Source: Corythucha ciliata
Lineage: Eukaryota; Arthropoda; Insecta; Hemiptera; Tingidae
Assembly: GCA_038030265.1 (NCBI GenBank)
Contig: CM075939.1
Coordinates: 37,739,253-37,803,252 of the forward strand
Reading direction: 5' to 3'
Length of the DNA: 64,000 bases
Shown piece by piece: positions 22,550 to 33,277 of this stretch. Below the pieces are notes generated by a model. The model ran no database searches and was not told the DNA's origin. It worked only from the letters and a program-made list of their open reading frames with translations. Position numbers and translations under genes: made by a program. Each line of letters begins with the position of its first letter. The first letter of the stretch is position 1.

Positions 22550-24015
22550 CAGGGTGGAACAGGATAAGTGTGACAAAAAAAAAATGGGTGAAAATAGGCC
22601 TCATTTGCGATCGAAAACACCCTATAAACCATGGTCCAAAAATCAAAATCCTACGAGATATGATTTTTTTAACGTTTTTTGAGGCTTGCATCACTTTTCT
22701 TAACTAAATGCGAATAGATCAGTTTACAGCTGACATTTGCAACTTTTGACGATGGATTTGGAAAGAGCACACTTTTTTCTGACAGGAATAGCCATTTTCG
22801 ATAAAATTCATTTATTTTCTGTGGGCTTGAGAGATGCTCAAAGTTTTGCAAATCGTGGATCTCTAATTTTTCAAAAAATTCAGCCTCCACTTCTCTACAC
22901 TAAATCTAAGCGTATCGACATCCCATGGGTCGGAAAAACTTCTTCAATTTGTCCTTTTTTAAATTACTCATGAACGTTTTTTTAGTTCATCAGCGAGTTT
23001 TCGGCAGAAAGGCCATTTCTTGGAAAAAAGAATGATTTTTCTCTTAAAAATCGCCTGTTTTGACCAACCCAATTTGAACGAGCTTTGTGATTCAAAACAT
23101 GCTAAAACTCATTAAAGCCTTATCCAAAGTTTTCCTTCGAACCGAATGGAATGCGCACTCCTAACAAAATATCAAAAACTGTCGCTCCGGCAGCTGGCAG
23201 TCGGCAAGGGTGCATTTCACTACTGCGAATTTCGGCGTGTTTAGCTGTTATTCGACGAAATTAGTGCACTTAATGACTCTACTTGTTGATATCAATTTCC
23301 GGCTAAATAATTGCAAATTAACTGAAAACTTCGAAATTCGCAGTAGAGAAATGCACTCTATCCGACAGCTAGCTGCGAGAGCGACATTTTTTGGACTTTG
23401 ACAGGCGTACACAGTCCGCCCCGTTCAGGGGAAAACTTTGGATGATGCTTTAATGACGTCAATCATGCCAAAAATCACAAAGCACGTTCAAATGTTGTAG
23501 GTCGAAACAAGCGATTTTGAAGAGAAAAACCATTCTTTTTTCTAAGAAATGATCATTTCTGCCGAAAAACCACTGATTAACTAAAAATACGTTCATGAGT
23601 AATTTTAAAAAGGACACATTGGGGAAGTTTTTCCGACCCACGGGATGTCGGTCCGCTCAAATTTCGAGTAGAAAAGCGGGGGTTGACTTTTTTGAAAAAT
23701 TAGAAATCCTCGATTTGCAAAACTTTGAGCAGCTCATGAGCCCCCAGAAAATGGTTGAATTTTATCGTAAATGGCTAATCCTGACAGAAAAAAATGTGCT
23801 GTTTCCGAATCTGTCATCAAAAGTTGCAAAATGGCAGCTGGAAACTGAGTTATTCCCATTTAGTTAAGAAAAGTGATGTGAGTAATAATAAACGTTAGAA
23901 AAATCATATCTCGTAGGGTTTTGATTTTCGGACCATGGTACAGAGGGTGTTTTCGATCACAAATGAGGCCTACTTTCACCCAATTTTTTTTGTCACACTT
24001 ATCCTGTTCCACCCT
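22550..24015. mobile_element. 1,466-bp foldback element (CAGGGTGGAACAGG ends)
   Basis: The two ends are inverted copies beginning CAGGGTGGAACAGGATAAGT and ending with its complement. TATA abuts both sides, consistent with a TA-type target duplication as in Tc1/mariner relatives. The arms (about 580 bp each) are diverged reverse complements over their whole length; paired blocks include 'GAGATATGATTTTTT', 'GTCCTTTTTAAA' and 'CTCATGAACGT'. No long ORF is present. Confidence 0.85.
23180..23386. repeat. Inner palindrome of the foldback element
   Basis: Arms of about 55 bp ('TGTCGCTCCGGCAGCTGGCAG', 'GTGCATTTC', 'CTACTGCGAATTTCG' and complements) share the symmetry axis of the outer foldback (about 23,283). 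The arms carry the same GTGCATTTC and CCGACAGC.AGCTG terminal motifs as the AGTGCATTTCATT family. Confidence 0.8.
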
Positions 24016-24587
24016 GTATATATATGGCCCCTGGCTTGTTAGCACGATCACGGTCGCAATTTTTGACTTAGGGCAACCAAATTTGGTCTAAAAATCAATA
24101 GCGTGAATATCTCGGACGAGTTCGTGATCCAGATGAATCGGTACACGGGAACGGTGTGAAAGAGGGGTTTGAATTAGTTGAAAATTCGCTACCGCACGGC
24201 TGTTGCTGCGATTGCCCCCAAAATTGACTCGAGTAATGAGAAATGAACGCGCTTTCGTATGAGACCCTAGTGAACCAAATCCGTTAATATGACAGGGGTG
24301 ATCTCGGCGGAGGGGAGCTATTAAATTAACGCTATGGCTTACTGGACCACCCAATTACCAAAAAAATTCATTGTCACTGTATTTTGAGCCGTCTCTTTTA
24401 TTTGATTTGCCTACAGCCTAATAAATCTTGAGTAAAAAATCCTGAGGTGGGCCAAAAAGGGAGGAACAAAAAAAATTAAAAAAAAAAAATGTTTCGGATT
24501 CGAACCCAGGCACTCCGCATTCCGCAATGGTGAAATAGTGACATACCATTTAACCTAATTTAACTGATCTGAAAATTAACGTAATCT

Positions 24588-25012
24588 GAAAAAAGTTTTG
24601 TTCCGACAGCAGCCTGTCGGGAAAAGTGCATTTCATTCATGCGACAATCGAGTCGAACCTCATAAGTTAGAACGATATCAATCAATGATGAATGGAATTT
24701 AGGCCTGGATAAATATTTTAATTCCAAATAACTCCTCTAACAAGAGTCCGCCTTCCCATATCGTATAAATAGGCAACCAAACCGACTCTGTTTCATTTTT
24801 CATTTTCATAATTTTGTTCCCCCTCAGTTGGTGCCAAAAAAGGGGCCTGCGGTAAAAAGAAACACGATTTTATGATTTTGACTTTCTATACCACGGCCTA
24901 AATGTCATTCATAATCGATTGATATCGTTCTAACTTATGAGGTTCGACTCGATTGTCGCATGAATGAAATGCACTTTTCCCGACAGGCTGCTGTCGGAAC
25001 AAAACTTTTTTC
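24588..25012. mobile_element. MITE with 119-bp inverted ends
   Basis: Left arm 24,588-24,706 and right arm 24,894-25,012 are reverse complements with few mismatches. From the outside in they contain 'TTCCGACAGCAGCCTGTCGG' (itself a hairpin), 'AAAAGTGCATTTCATTCATG' and 'GTCGAACCTCATAAG'. The 187-bp centre has no ORF. The terminal motifs link it to the AGTGCATTTCATT family. Confidence 0.85.
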
Positions 25013-25019
25013 TTAATTT

Positions 25020-25920
25020 TAGCTTTTAGCCTCGAATTATTTATAAATTTCAGTCGAAGATTACCGCGTTACCGAGAATTGGCGGGTTTTTGACAAATAT
25101 CTGCTTTTTTTTCCTCAAATTTTATTGCTTCAGAGTTTGTTTTTTTTCTTTCTTTTAGTCGCGAATTCTTTCTCAATTTTGACCGAGAATTACCATTTTC
25201 ACTAATTTTTAGCCGCGGATTTTCTCAATTGATCGGCTCATTAGCGCTTTTCTGCATTTTGTCTGTGAATAAGCGCTTTTTCTCATGTTTAGCAAGGAAT
25301 TAGCGGTTGTTTCCAGTTTCAGCAGAGTATTTGTGGATTTTCTCAAATAGATCCATGCGTTTTTTTTCTTCTTTCTTTTTTTTTCAGTTTTAGGTCGGTC
25401 GTCCGCTGGCAGCGTTTTCAAGCGGCGCTACAATGCGCGACAACGAGCGTATACCACAAAGCCTCAAATTGAATGTGGCATCGACCACTGAAGGCTTATA
25501 GCAGCAGTGAATATTCAATTTATGCCTTTTTGTGTGTACGCTCATTGTCGCTTGTTGTAGCGCCGCTCGAAAACGCTACCAGTGGACGACTGGCCTTAGT
25601 TGAATTACATTTTTTCCTCAATTTTAGCGGCGAATTATTTCCTAATTATTTCACAACTTTAAGCGGCCCGGTTAATCAACTGATCTTCTCAAATTGATCA
25701 GCAAATTGGCGTTGTGTGAATGAGCGATTTTTGCCAACTTCAGCCGCTAATTAGCGCTTTTCTTCAATTTTAGTCACGAGGAACCACGTGTCTGCATTAT
25801 CTCAATAATTGCTGAGTCTGCATGCTGAACGATTGATCGCTGCTTTTTCTGATTTTTGCTATGAATTATCACTTTTTCGCTATTTTAGCCACGAATATTA
25901 GCGTTTTGCTTTGCTAGAGT
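25020..25920. repeat. Degenerate tandem repeat, family A
   Basis: Imperfect units of about 30 bp of the form 'GAATTAGCGCTTTTTCTCAA' plus 'TTTTAGCCGC' fill this stretch, interrupted by a MITE at 25,393-25,595. The orientation is the same as in the array at 51.8-53.1 kb. Confidence 0.7.
25393..25595. mobile_element. MITE with ~60-bp inverted ends (GGTCGTCC)
   Basis: Left 'GGTCGGTCGTCCGCTGGCAG', 'CGTTTTCAAGCGGCGCTACA' and 'ACAACGAGCGTA' are matched by inverted copies on the right ending GGACGACTGGCC. It lies inside the family-A array. A half copy with 'GCCGCTCGAAAACGCTTCGA' lies at about 28,017-28,085. Confidence 0.85.
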
Positions 25921-26820
25921 TACAGGCTACAGTGGTCTGGAAAATTATCAGATTTCATTCAATTTTTCAAAATTAGTTAATGAAATCTCCTGGTTTTTTT
26001 CACTAGTGAAGCACTATAGTGGAAAAAGGGAAATATCTGCTACCCATTCATTAACATTGGCCCCGTTGTAAAACTCAAAAATTTACTCTGCACTTGGTCA
26101 GCACTTGATGAGGTTTTGTTTTCAACACACACATGTAAAATGAGAGGGAAGGGTTAATCGCAATTAATCGTGTTATAGTTTTACAACGAGCCCATTGTTA
26201 TTCACTGTAGGTACTTTTTCTTTTGCAGCCCTTTAATACTGTGGGGGAAGGGGGAGTACCACTCGCAACGGGGGATTTCGTGTCCCGCCATCTGGTGGGG
26301 ATAGACGCCGCCGCTGGTGCATTAAATTATATTAAATTATGCATATTTGAGCACCAGCGGCGGCGTCTATCCCCACCAGATGGCGGGACACGAAATCCCC
26401 CGTTGCGAGTGGTACTCCCCCTTCCCCCACGGTATTAAAGGGCTGCAAAAGAAAAAGTACCTACAGTGAATAACAATGGGCTCGTTGTAAAACTATAACA
26501 CGATTAATTGCGATTAACCCTTCCATCTCATTTTACATGTGTGTGTTGAAAACAAAACCTCATCAAGTGCTGACCAAGTGCAGAGTAATTTTTTGAGTTT
26601 TACAACGGGGCCAATGTTAATGTATGGGTAGCAGATATTTCCCTTTTTCCACTATAGTGCTTCACTAGTGAAAAAAACCAGGAGATTTCATTAACTAATT
26701 TTGAAAAATTGAATGAAATCTGATAATTTTCCAGACCACTGTAGCCTGTAACTCTAGCAAAGCAAAACGCTAATATTCGTGGCTAAAATAGCGAAAAAGT
26801 GATAATTCATAGCAAAAATC
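25851..26820. repeat. 970-bp near-perfect palindrome
   Basis: Arms 25,851-26,320 and 26,351-26,820 are 470 bp each, with a 30-bp AT-rich loop. Position p pairs with 52,671 minus p throughout; only a handful of single-base differences were seen (for example near 26,145, 26,090 and 26,048). The outermost ~60 bp of each arm are family-A repeat sequence. The 71-codon ORF at 26,223 merely reads through the palindrome. Confidence 0.92.
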
Positions 26821-27492
26821 GAAAAAATTGAGACTTAGCACGCGACTATAAGAACAAAATTTTAGGGTTTGATGAGGGGTTTTCGGCGCAAAATGATCAC
26901 AATTTCAAAGTTAAATGGCCAGTTCGAAGGCCTGATCCATACCAATGCCGATCCGGGCTTTCTTTTTGCTACCGGGTTGATCCATACCGGTTGAAATTCC
27001 CGGCTTTATGGCCAATTAATCCCAAAAATAATTAGTCCAAGGATCTGAAGTTACTCATATACCACCACCTCCAAGTTAAAAATGTACAGGCTAGAACATT
27101 TTTATTAACATGCCTGAACATTATTTTTAACTTGGAGGTGGTGGTATTGGCGATTGTAGCTAAGGGATACGATATCTGGCGGCGTTTCAGAGAAACATTT
27201 GAGTCCGGTACTCCATGTGATTTGTTGTTGTCGTTTGACAACAAACTACAACACAGTTTTTCTACAATGAGGAAGTTCATGTATCAAAAATGTTGGTCAG
27301 TGACACTTTTTTTCTGTGAACTGCGGCTAAATAATCCGACGGTGACGAGGAGGCCTCGATATTGTACCTTTGGCATCACCGAAACAAGAAAACAAGACGG
27401 TTATGCGGGTGCGCAGTACACCCGTACAGAAACTTTCACTGTCGGCTATTTGTTGTAGCAAGAAAACTCGAAAACACCGATTCAAAAACGTT

Positions 27493-28897
27493 TGCAGCAG
27501 GGTGCAGGGCTGTGTTTGTGTCATGATAGGCAAGGCCTGCGCCATCTGATGCCCACAAGGTTCGGGTCAGGACTTCTGGACCCTCAACTGGATCAGTCTT
27601 CTGATCTCTGAAAGAGTCTTCATTGTAGTAATTAAGTATATTTAACTTGACCCAATAAACTCTACATGAAAAGAAGCTGATGTTCTGCAGAATGAGCAGG
27701 AGGAGCTCGAACTCGTGACTCGAGGACTGAATCCCTCCTTCATGCCCTCCAAGATTCCTTCGATAAATGGTGCGAATGCTGTGGTTCAAAGAAATCTTCA
27801 ACATTCTCAGTCTGAGGATCCGGTCGATTCTTCATTCGCTGAGTAATGCGAGACAGCGATGCTCCTTGGTTTCAATAGATTGTGAGTTCAACAATACATT
27901 GTTTCTTCAAACATTGTTTTAAACTCTCGATTTGAGTTTCTTTTGACGGATTCATGAAAAATAATGCTTCCCCGGCTCTTTTTCCTGTTTCTCACATTCA
28001 ATTCAAGGCTTTGGAATGTACGCTCGTTGTAGCGCGTTATTGTATCGCCGCTCGAAAACGCTTCGAGTGGACGACCGGCCTACGGGAAATGGCTACAAAT
28101 AAAAAACGCTTGCAGCGACGATGGCACTCTATACTCCTCCATGATCAGGATTTGTGCTCGATATTATCCTAGCTCCGATGTAAAAGAGCTTAAAACTCTT
28201 CAAGTCCGTCCCTCTTGCGTATGTACATTATTCCGACAGAAATTGTTTATTTTCAAGCCCCAAAAGTTACTCCCATTTTTTATGTCCAGTCCTCCTTTGT
28301 TCACAGGGCTGATGTAGACGCGGTATTTCTAAGCTGGGTTTCCGTGGTAGGGAGAAAGGAGAGATTTTTCCAAAAATTATCAGTTTTTTCATGGTTTTTA
28401 CACTTTTTGACATCACGACAAACGAACACATTCCTAAAAATCTTAAAAATTTCATGACAGGACAGAAAAGTCTCCGTGTGTACAGGGCTTTATAGACCTT
28501 GGAGGACGGGTAGAAAAACTTACACCACACAAGTGTATTGCGTTGAATGAAAAACGCCATTATATTTCCGATATATTTTAAATTAAAGTGTCTGGGGTAC
28601 CACCTATTTTTCATAACAAAAGGAGTTGAGCAGTCGGTTAAACAGTCAATATATGCACGTTTTCTAGCTACTATCCGCGCGCCGAAAGAATGCCCCTGCC
28701 GAAAAATTCCCTCCACCCACCCCCTCGTCTGTTATACTGCCTTTTCTAAAAAAGATGTGCGCTCACTGAGCTAGGAGGCAGACCACCAAGCCTGCAAACG
28801 AGAAAGAGGAACCCAGTCCATCATGGAAGAGCCGAATGTTTTTGGGACTGTAATACAAGTGTCAGAATTCTTTTCTCGGGGGCATTCTTTCGGCGCT
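27493..28897. mobile_element. 1.4-kb insertion inside the P-like copy A
   Basis: The junctions are defined by comparison with copy B: sequence homologous to copy B stops after 'TTCAAAAACGTTT' at about 27,492 and resumes with 'CGACCATTTTGCTGAACCC' at about 28,898. The insert ends with a MITE copy (28,660-28,896) and contains a half copy of the GGTCGTCC MITE at about 28,017-28,085. The rest is unassigned. Confidence 0.65.
28660..28896. mobile_element. MITE, copy 2 (GCGCCGAAAG ends)
   Basis: Near-identical to 19,614-19,852, with the same inverted ends (GCGCGCCGAAAGAATGCCCC / GGGGGCATTCTTTCGGCGC). Only a few single-base and one-base length differences were seen, so both copies are fairly recent. 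Confidence 0.8.
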
Positions 28898-29019
28898 TCG
28901 ACGACCATTTTGCTGAACCCGTGCCGTTCTCTGAGCACTAAAACGAAACGGTGAGCTGGCGAGTACCAATAAAGAAATGATAAAGCGCTCGTGGGATGTC
29001 TCTCAAGGGTGAATCCAGA

Positions 29020-29414
29020 GAAAACTGCTGTGTCTTTGGTTGCTCTTCCCGTCGTAACCGAGACACAACATTGTCATTTCATTGTTCCCCAAAAATTGAG
29101 GGTTTAACGTTGTCAGCTATCAATTAGCCCAGTGTTTGGAGAAAGTCGACCGCCGAAAGGCTTGGGAGCTTGCTTGACGTTTGAGTATAAATGTATCAGA
29201 AACCATGTTCTTCTGTTCTCGTCATTTTAGGCCAACTGACTACTTTTTCCCCATTATGTTACGGACGTTGAGCACGAAAAAACACTTTAAAAAAACACAA
29301 AACTTGTTGTCATTTAACATATGTAGGGAGTACCGGTTTCATTATCACACGACACTAGCGCAGCTAGTGATAGCTACAATCGCCAATATGAGTAACTTCA
29401 GATCCTTGGACTAA
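29020..29414 (+). pseudogene. THAP-domain remnant of a P-like transposase
   Basis: The first part reads NCCVFGCSSRRN and then LSFHCSPK, matching the Cys-Cys start of a THAP domain. After a stop and a frame change it continues with MFFCSRHFRPTDYFF, which holds the C-x2-H pair and aromatic end of the domain. No transposase core follows before the element's right end. Confidence 0.7.
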
Positions 29415-29594
29415 TTATTTTTGGGATTAATTGGCCATAAAGCCGGGAATTTCAACCGGTATGGATCAACCCGGTAGCAAAAAGAAAGCCCGGATCGGCA
29501 TTGGTATGGATCAGGCCTTCGAACTAGCCATTTAACTTTGAAATTGTGATCATTTTGCGCCGAAAACCCCTCATCAAACCCTAAAATTTTGTTC

Positions 29595-31050
29595 AAAATT
29601 TCCCCCTCCCTTGTATCCTCTGTGGATAGAGAGGGGCGTCACGATCAGTTTGGTCCTACTCTAAAAAGTAAGTCTTAGAAACCCTTTTATTTTTTCTCTA
29701 CCGGTTTGTGGGGAACTGCGGGCATATTCCATGGCGTTAGGCCCTCGTCAGCCACCGCTCTTGCCCACTCTTAATTCTGCCAGGTTCGGTGGCCCAAAAC
29801 ACTAGGATTAGTTTAATTATTTGAGGCCCCTCTAGGATAATTTTTGTTGGAGTTCTCTCGGCAATCACTGACCAGCCGACCTGGTCAGCCTGGGCCTGCT
29901 GACACCAATGCCAATGTGAAGATCTCATTTATGGCTTATTTTTTAGGGGCTGACCGTTTAAACCAAAATTGGCGGCATTTGAGCAATTGACTTTGGAAGG
30001 AACTTGGGGCATCGCGCCCTGAAAACGCGAGTATTGGGCTACTCGACAAAAACATGAATCATTCAAGGGTGGGGTGGGGTGGCCTTGGTACTGTTTCCGG
30101 TGGTGCGGTGGGATCCTATCGATGGCTGTCACTTGACTGCTTCGTCCACTGAGTGGGAATGCCGTCGTCATGACTTAGCTTTTTTCGATTAGCTTTCGGT
30201 CGCCTTCGTTTAGGTTTTTGCTGCCCTCATTTCAGCAGTCAGCTAGGTGAGACCGTTGAAAGAGCATGATCAATAATACAAAAGTTTTTGGTGGCCTCCC
30301 AATGGACCCACCCCTCCACATCACGTTATGGGTACGCCAATGTGTCTAAATAAGATCTGTAGACGCGTACACGGGGCGTCAATATCATAGTTATTCCAAA
30401 ATGAAAACTTTTGACTTGAGCTACACAGTCATCCTCGCCGACAGGTTGCTCAGCTTGAAGAATCATCCGACAGGTTCAAAATACGGTAAAAAAGAAACTA
30501 GACATAGCTAGATATTTACTTCGTGAGCATTCTTGATTATGACATTGCTGAGAGACAAGCCAGACCTACGTCCGAATTACGTGAGGGTGATTCCCAGACA
30601 TTCCCATATTTGTGAAAATTTTGGGTCTGTTCCAGCATTATTCAGATCAGAGTTGCCAAGGGACCAGCCAATAAAATTCAAGTTGATTACATTTTATTGG
30701 AGGTCCCATGGCAACTCTGCTCCGATTATGTTCCGAACACTTTTTGTTAAACAACCTTCATAAATATTATTCTTGGACTCCTCTTCTTTAGAAAAAGGCC
30801 AGCTGTTTTCACGAAAAAAAAAAAAAAAAAAAAAACCAACTCGCATATTTTTTCAAACTTTTGTTGTTCACTTTATTCATGGTGTAAAGTCCTTCAGAGT
30901 TTGAAGGACCTTGTCTGATTGAATTTGAAATGAATGTTATTTTTTTCTGGTGGCCTATACTACGCGTTGTGGTTCTTATAAGTTTAGCTAAAATCGGTAT
31001 GTCTGATTGATCCGAAACCTGAAATGCAACACTTCTGATCATTTTTTTTT
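29595..31050. other. Intergenic, one short hairpin element
   Basis: No gene recognised. 30,642-30,726 is a compact inverted repeat (CAGAGTTGCCAAGGGACC / GGTCCCATGGCAACTCTG around a 20-bp loop), probably a tiny MITE. A poly(A) run of about 22 bp lies at 30,813-30,834. Confidence 0.5.
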
Positions 31051-31054
31051 TCAG

Positions 31055-32533
31055 AGGCAGCGCTTTCGATTGATCTCGGAAGAAGTTCTGAGACTGTGAA
31101 TTATACGCGCATTGGTAATTACAAGTGCCATTAATTGTATTGAAGCGCTTTTATTAGTCCCCCCATAATATTTACGTTCTCTTTCTATCATCATTAATAA
31201 ATAGTTGAGTTTCCTGAAATTGTTCCGCCGAGAAACAAACGAGATGACGAAGCGTCCACAGTCGCTCCACCTTCGCTTGAAGGGGCCGAATCTTCTAACA
31301 AGTCAAACTCAGCAGAGACAACGTTAGCAACTGAAGACGTGTCGACGGTGAGTGAGATGGGCGTGCTCACAGAAACAAATCCAACAGCAGAAGCATCAAC
31401 AAGTACCAGCGAAACTGTTGTCAAACCAGAAATGATTTCCACCATGTCGTTGCCTGCCACGATTATCAAAGAACAAACGGCCACCCTTCCTGTACAATCG
31501 TTCAGTCCTTCTAAGGTTACTGCTGTGCTAACTAGTGAGTTTTTATTTGTAGATTTGTCTCGACCATTAAACAAGATGATCTAATTTTGCTCTAGCTCCT
31601 CGCGCGTTACTTCGTACATCTTCAATAAAAAGAATCGAAGGAACTCGCAGAATTAAGACGTCCTCGACACGCCGTGGATTTGATGAGGCAGAAAAAAGGG
31701 CGGACATTTCTTCCACTACTCGTAAGTGGAATACCGTGCTATCACATTGAACTGTAGTTTTATATTCATTTTTAACCCTTTACTCCGATCCCCTGTTCAA
31801 ACCCGAGTTAAGACACAAATTTTACAACGGTCCCCTCGCCTACAAGCCTTCAAATAACAACAATCAACTCTTCAAATTCGATTGCGCCGCTTTGCTCTGC
31901 TAAAAAAAGATCGACGCATTCGCGGTTGCCCGACGATGATAGCGAAGTCAAGTCCATTGGGAATGGGAGTAAAAAGACGGCTGGTTCTGGTGAAGATGAC
32001 GATGATGATGACCATGATCATTTGGACGACGAGGAAGTTGAATTTATGGAAGACAGTCCGAAACGCCTCCCACGCAGCTTCTCACCAGGGCTAGGCTATC
32101 CACCCTTTTTGTTTTTATGGCTTTTAAAAATTATAATTTGATTAATTATCCAATTTAATAGTGTTAAAAACGGTAATGTTTGGAACCATTAAAAAAACAA
32201 AACAAAAATAATATTGAATATAAAACAACAAAATTGGATGATTCTCTTTTGGAAAATGTGTTTTTAGAACATCCTTTATGGCACGAGACCTTTCGAAACG
32301 CAACACCTCTGATCGATGATGATGATGATGACGACGACGACTCTTTCGATGACGAAGACGACAAAAACGTGGCTAAAATTGCGTTTAAAACACCTGAACC
32401 GCCCAACAACGTCATCATCGGAAGTAAACCCGTGGAAATGAATTCGGCGCCCTCGAAAATATTCACCACGAGTTTTTCAATTTTATTATTTGCATTTTTT
32501 GTCGACATTAGTTTATTTTTTGTAGAAAAATAA
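31055..32533 (+). CDS. Ser/Thr-rich, Asp-rich predicted surface or secreted protein
   Basis: Four exons join in phase: 31055-31114, 31205-31534, 31596-31721 and 31813 onward, all with clear AG acceptors and GT donors. The product is rich in Ser, Thr and Glu (VVKPEMISTMSLPAT), with NYT and NFT glycosylation-type sites and a basic stretch (RTSSIKRIEGTRRIKTSS). It then has an acidic run (GEDDDDDDHDHLDDEEVEF). Two ends are possible. It may read to the stop at 32,141 (hydrophobic end PFLFLWLLKIII). Or a weak donor near 32,061 may join 32,268, giving a second Asp run and a hydrophobic C terminus (SFSILLFAFFVDISLFF) that stops at 32,531-32,533 beside AATAAA. Either end would suit a GPI or tail anchor. 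No family is recognised, and the 5' exons are upstream and not found. Confidence 0.6.
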
Positions 32534-32877
32534 ATGTGTTTTAATGAAAACAGAGAGCTCTATGTCCACCGTATTTACATTAGGCCAAAACTCACTTTTT
32601 CATTGGTTATCTCCTCCTCTGCCTCAGTAGACATAGTGTTAATTCTAAACCGACGCCGCGACGCGACTCTTCAATCCCGACAGTACGATATCACGAACGA
32701 CAGTGAAAGGGAAATGCTTTGGGGGTATTTTGTTGTGCGGTAAAAGGATATTAACGTGCAGTGGAAGATCACGCGATCACGCACATGATTTGAAAAGGAG
32801 CCAATTGACAAAGGGATTTCATGTTTGAACGCTCCCCTGACGAAGGTAAAAAAATGTTAAAAAAGAAGGAGACATCT

Positions 32878-33277
32878 TTAAGGGGGAGTTGTACATGTGT
32901 TTCCTCGACCCCCCTCCAATCATACTTCGCCTACTCCGCGTTACGGAAATTACCGCCGTATTTCTGCACCAATCCTGGACTTCAAGGGCTCATTTAAATC
33001 TTCAGGAAATTCCGCACAAGCGTACGATCTTGCTTTCCTAAATAAGTCGTCGAAAGAGTGTGAATTTTCAAGGTAAAAGTTTATGTGCGTTTTACAGTTA
33101 CTTTAGGGATAAAATATGAAAAGGAAGATCGTACGCTTGTGCGGAATTTCCTGAAGATTTAAATGAGCCCTTGAAGTCCAGGATTGGTGCAGAAATACGG
33201 CGGTAATTTCCGTAACGCGGAGTAGGCGAGGTTTGATTGGAGGGGGGTCGAGGAAACACATGTGCAACTCCCCCTTA
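32878..33277. mobile_element. MITE with 160-bp inverted arms
   Basis: Left arm 32,878-33,038 and right arm 33,118-33,277 are almost perfect reverse complements around an ~80-bp centre. Landmarks: TTAAGGGGGAGTTG ends, 'CGCCTACTCCGCGTTACGG', 'ATTTCTGCACCAATCCTGGA', 'GCACAAGCGTACGATC'. Diverged relatives lie at about 63,340-63,790. Confidence 0.9.

Larger units (their letters stand above)
22433..24590. mobile_element. 'AGTGCATTTCATT' element, copy 2, interrupted
   Basis: The left end (22,433 onward) matches copies 1 and 3: AGTGCATTTCATT, 'AATGCACTATTGGTCTCG', 'TTTTTCACGTTTCAGAAC', 'CTAGAACACGAAT'. At 22,550 it is cut by a foldback element. The same element resumes at about 24,016 with 'GTTAGCACGATCACGGTCG' and a diverged 296-bp unit. 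The right border is unclear and may be the palindromic MITE at 24,588-25,012. Confidence 0.65.
27145..29388. mobile_element. P-like (THAP) DNA element, copy A, interrupted
   Basis: Ends are TATTGGCGATTGTAGCTA and its inverse. It shares its sequence with the 840-bp copy at 39,578-40,417 (opposite orientation), except that about 1.4 kb (27,493-28,897) is inserted here. The right part encodes remnants of a THAP zinc-binding domain. THAP domains are typical of P-element transposases, but no catalytic domain remains, so the P-like assignment is inferred. Confidence 0.7.
26852..29594. mobile_element. Outer 209-bp inverted repeat flanking nested insertions
   Basis: 26,852-27,060 and 29,386-29,594 are nearly perfect reverse complements (landmarks: TTTTAGGGTTTGATGAGG, 'GGCCTGATCCATACCAATGC', 'AAGCCGGGAATTTCAACCGG'). 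They probably were one compact foldback element before insertion. Between them lie a short hairpin (27,060-27,144) and a P-like element. Confidence 0.85.

Noticed and set aside
26223..26438. 71-codon ORF across the palindrome
   Set aside because: It reads from one arm through the loop into the other; it is a by-product of symmetry, with no family features.
28267..28716. 149-codon minus-strand ORF
   Set aside because: Lies in the inserted element, ends inside the MITE, and lacks any recognisable motif.
31194..31574. 126-codon minus-strand ORF
   Set aside because: It is antisense to the phase-consistent plus-strand exon 31,205-31,534, with a low-complexity translation.
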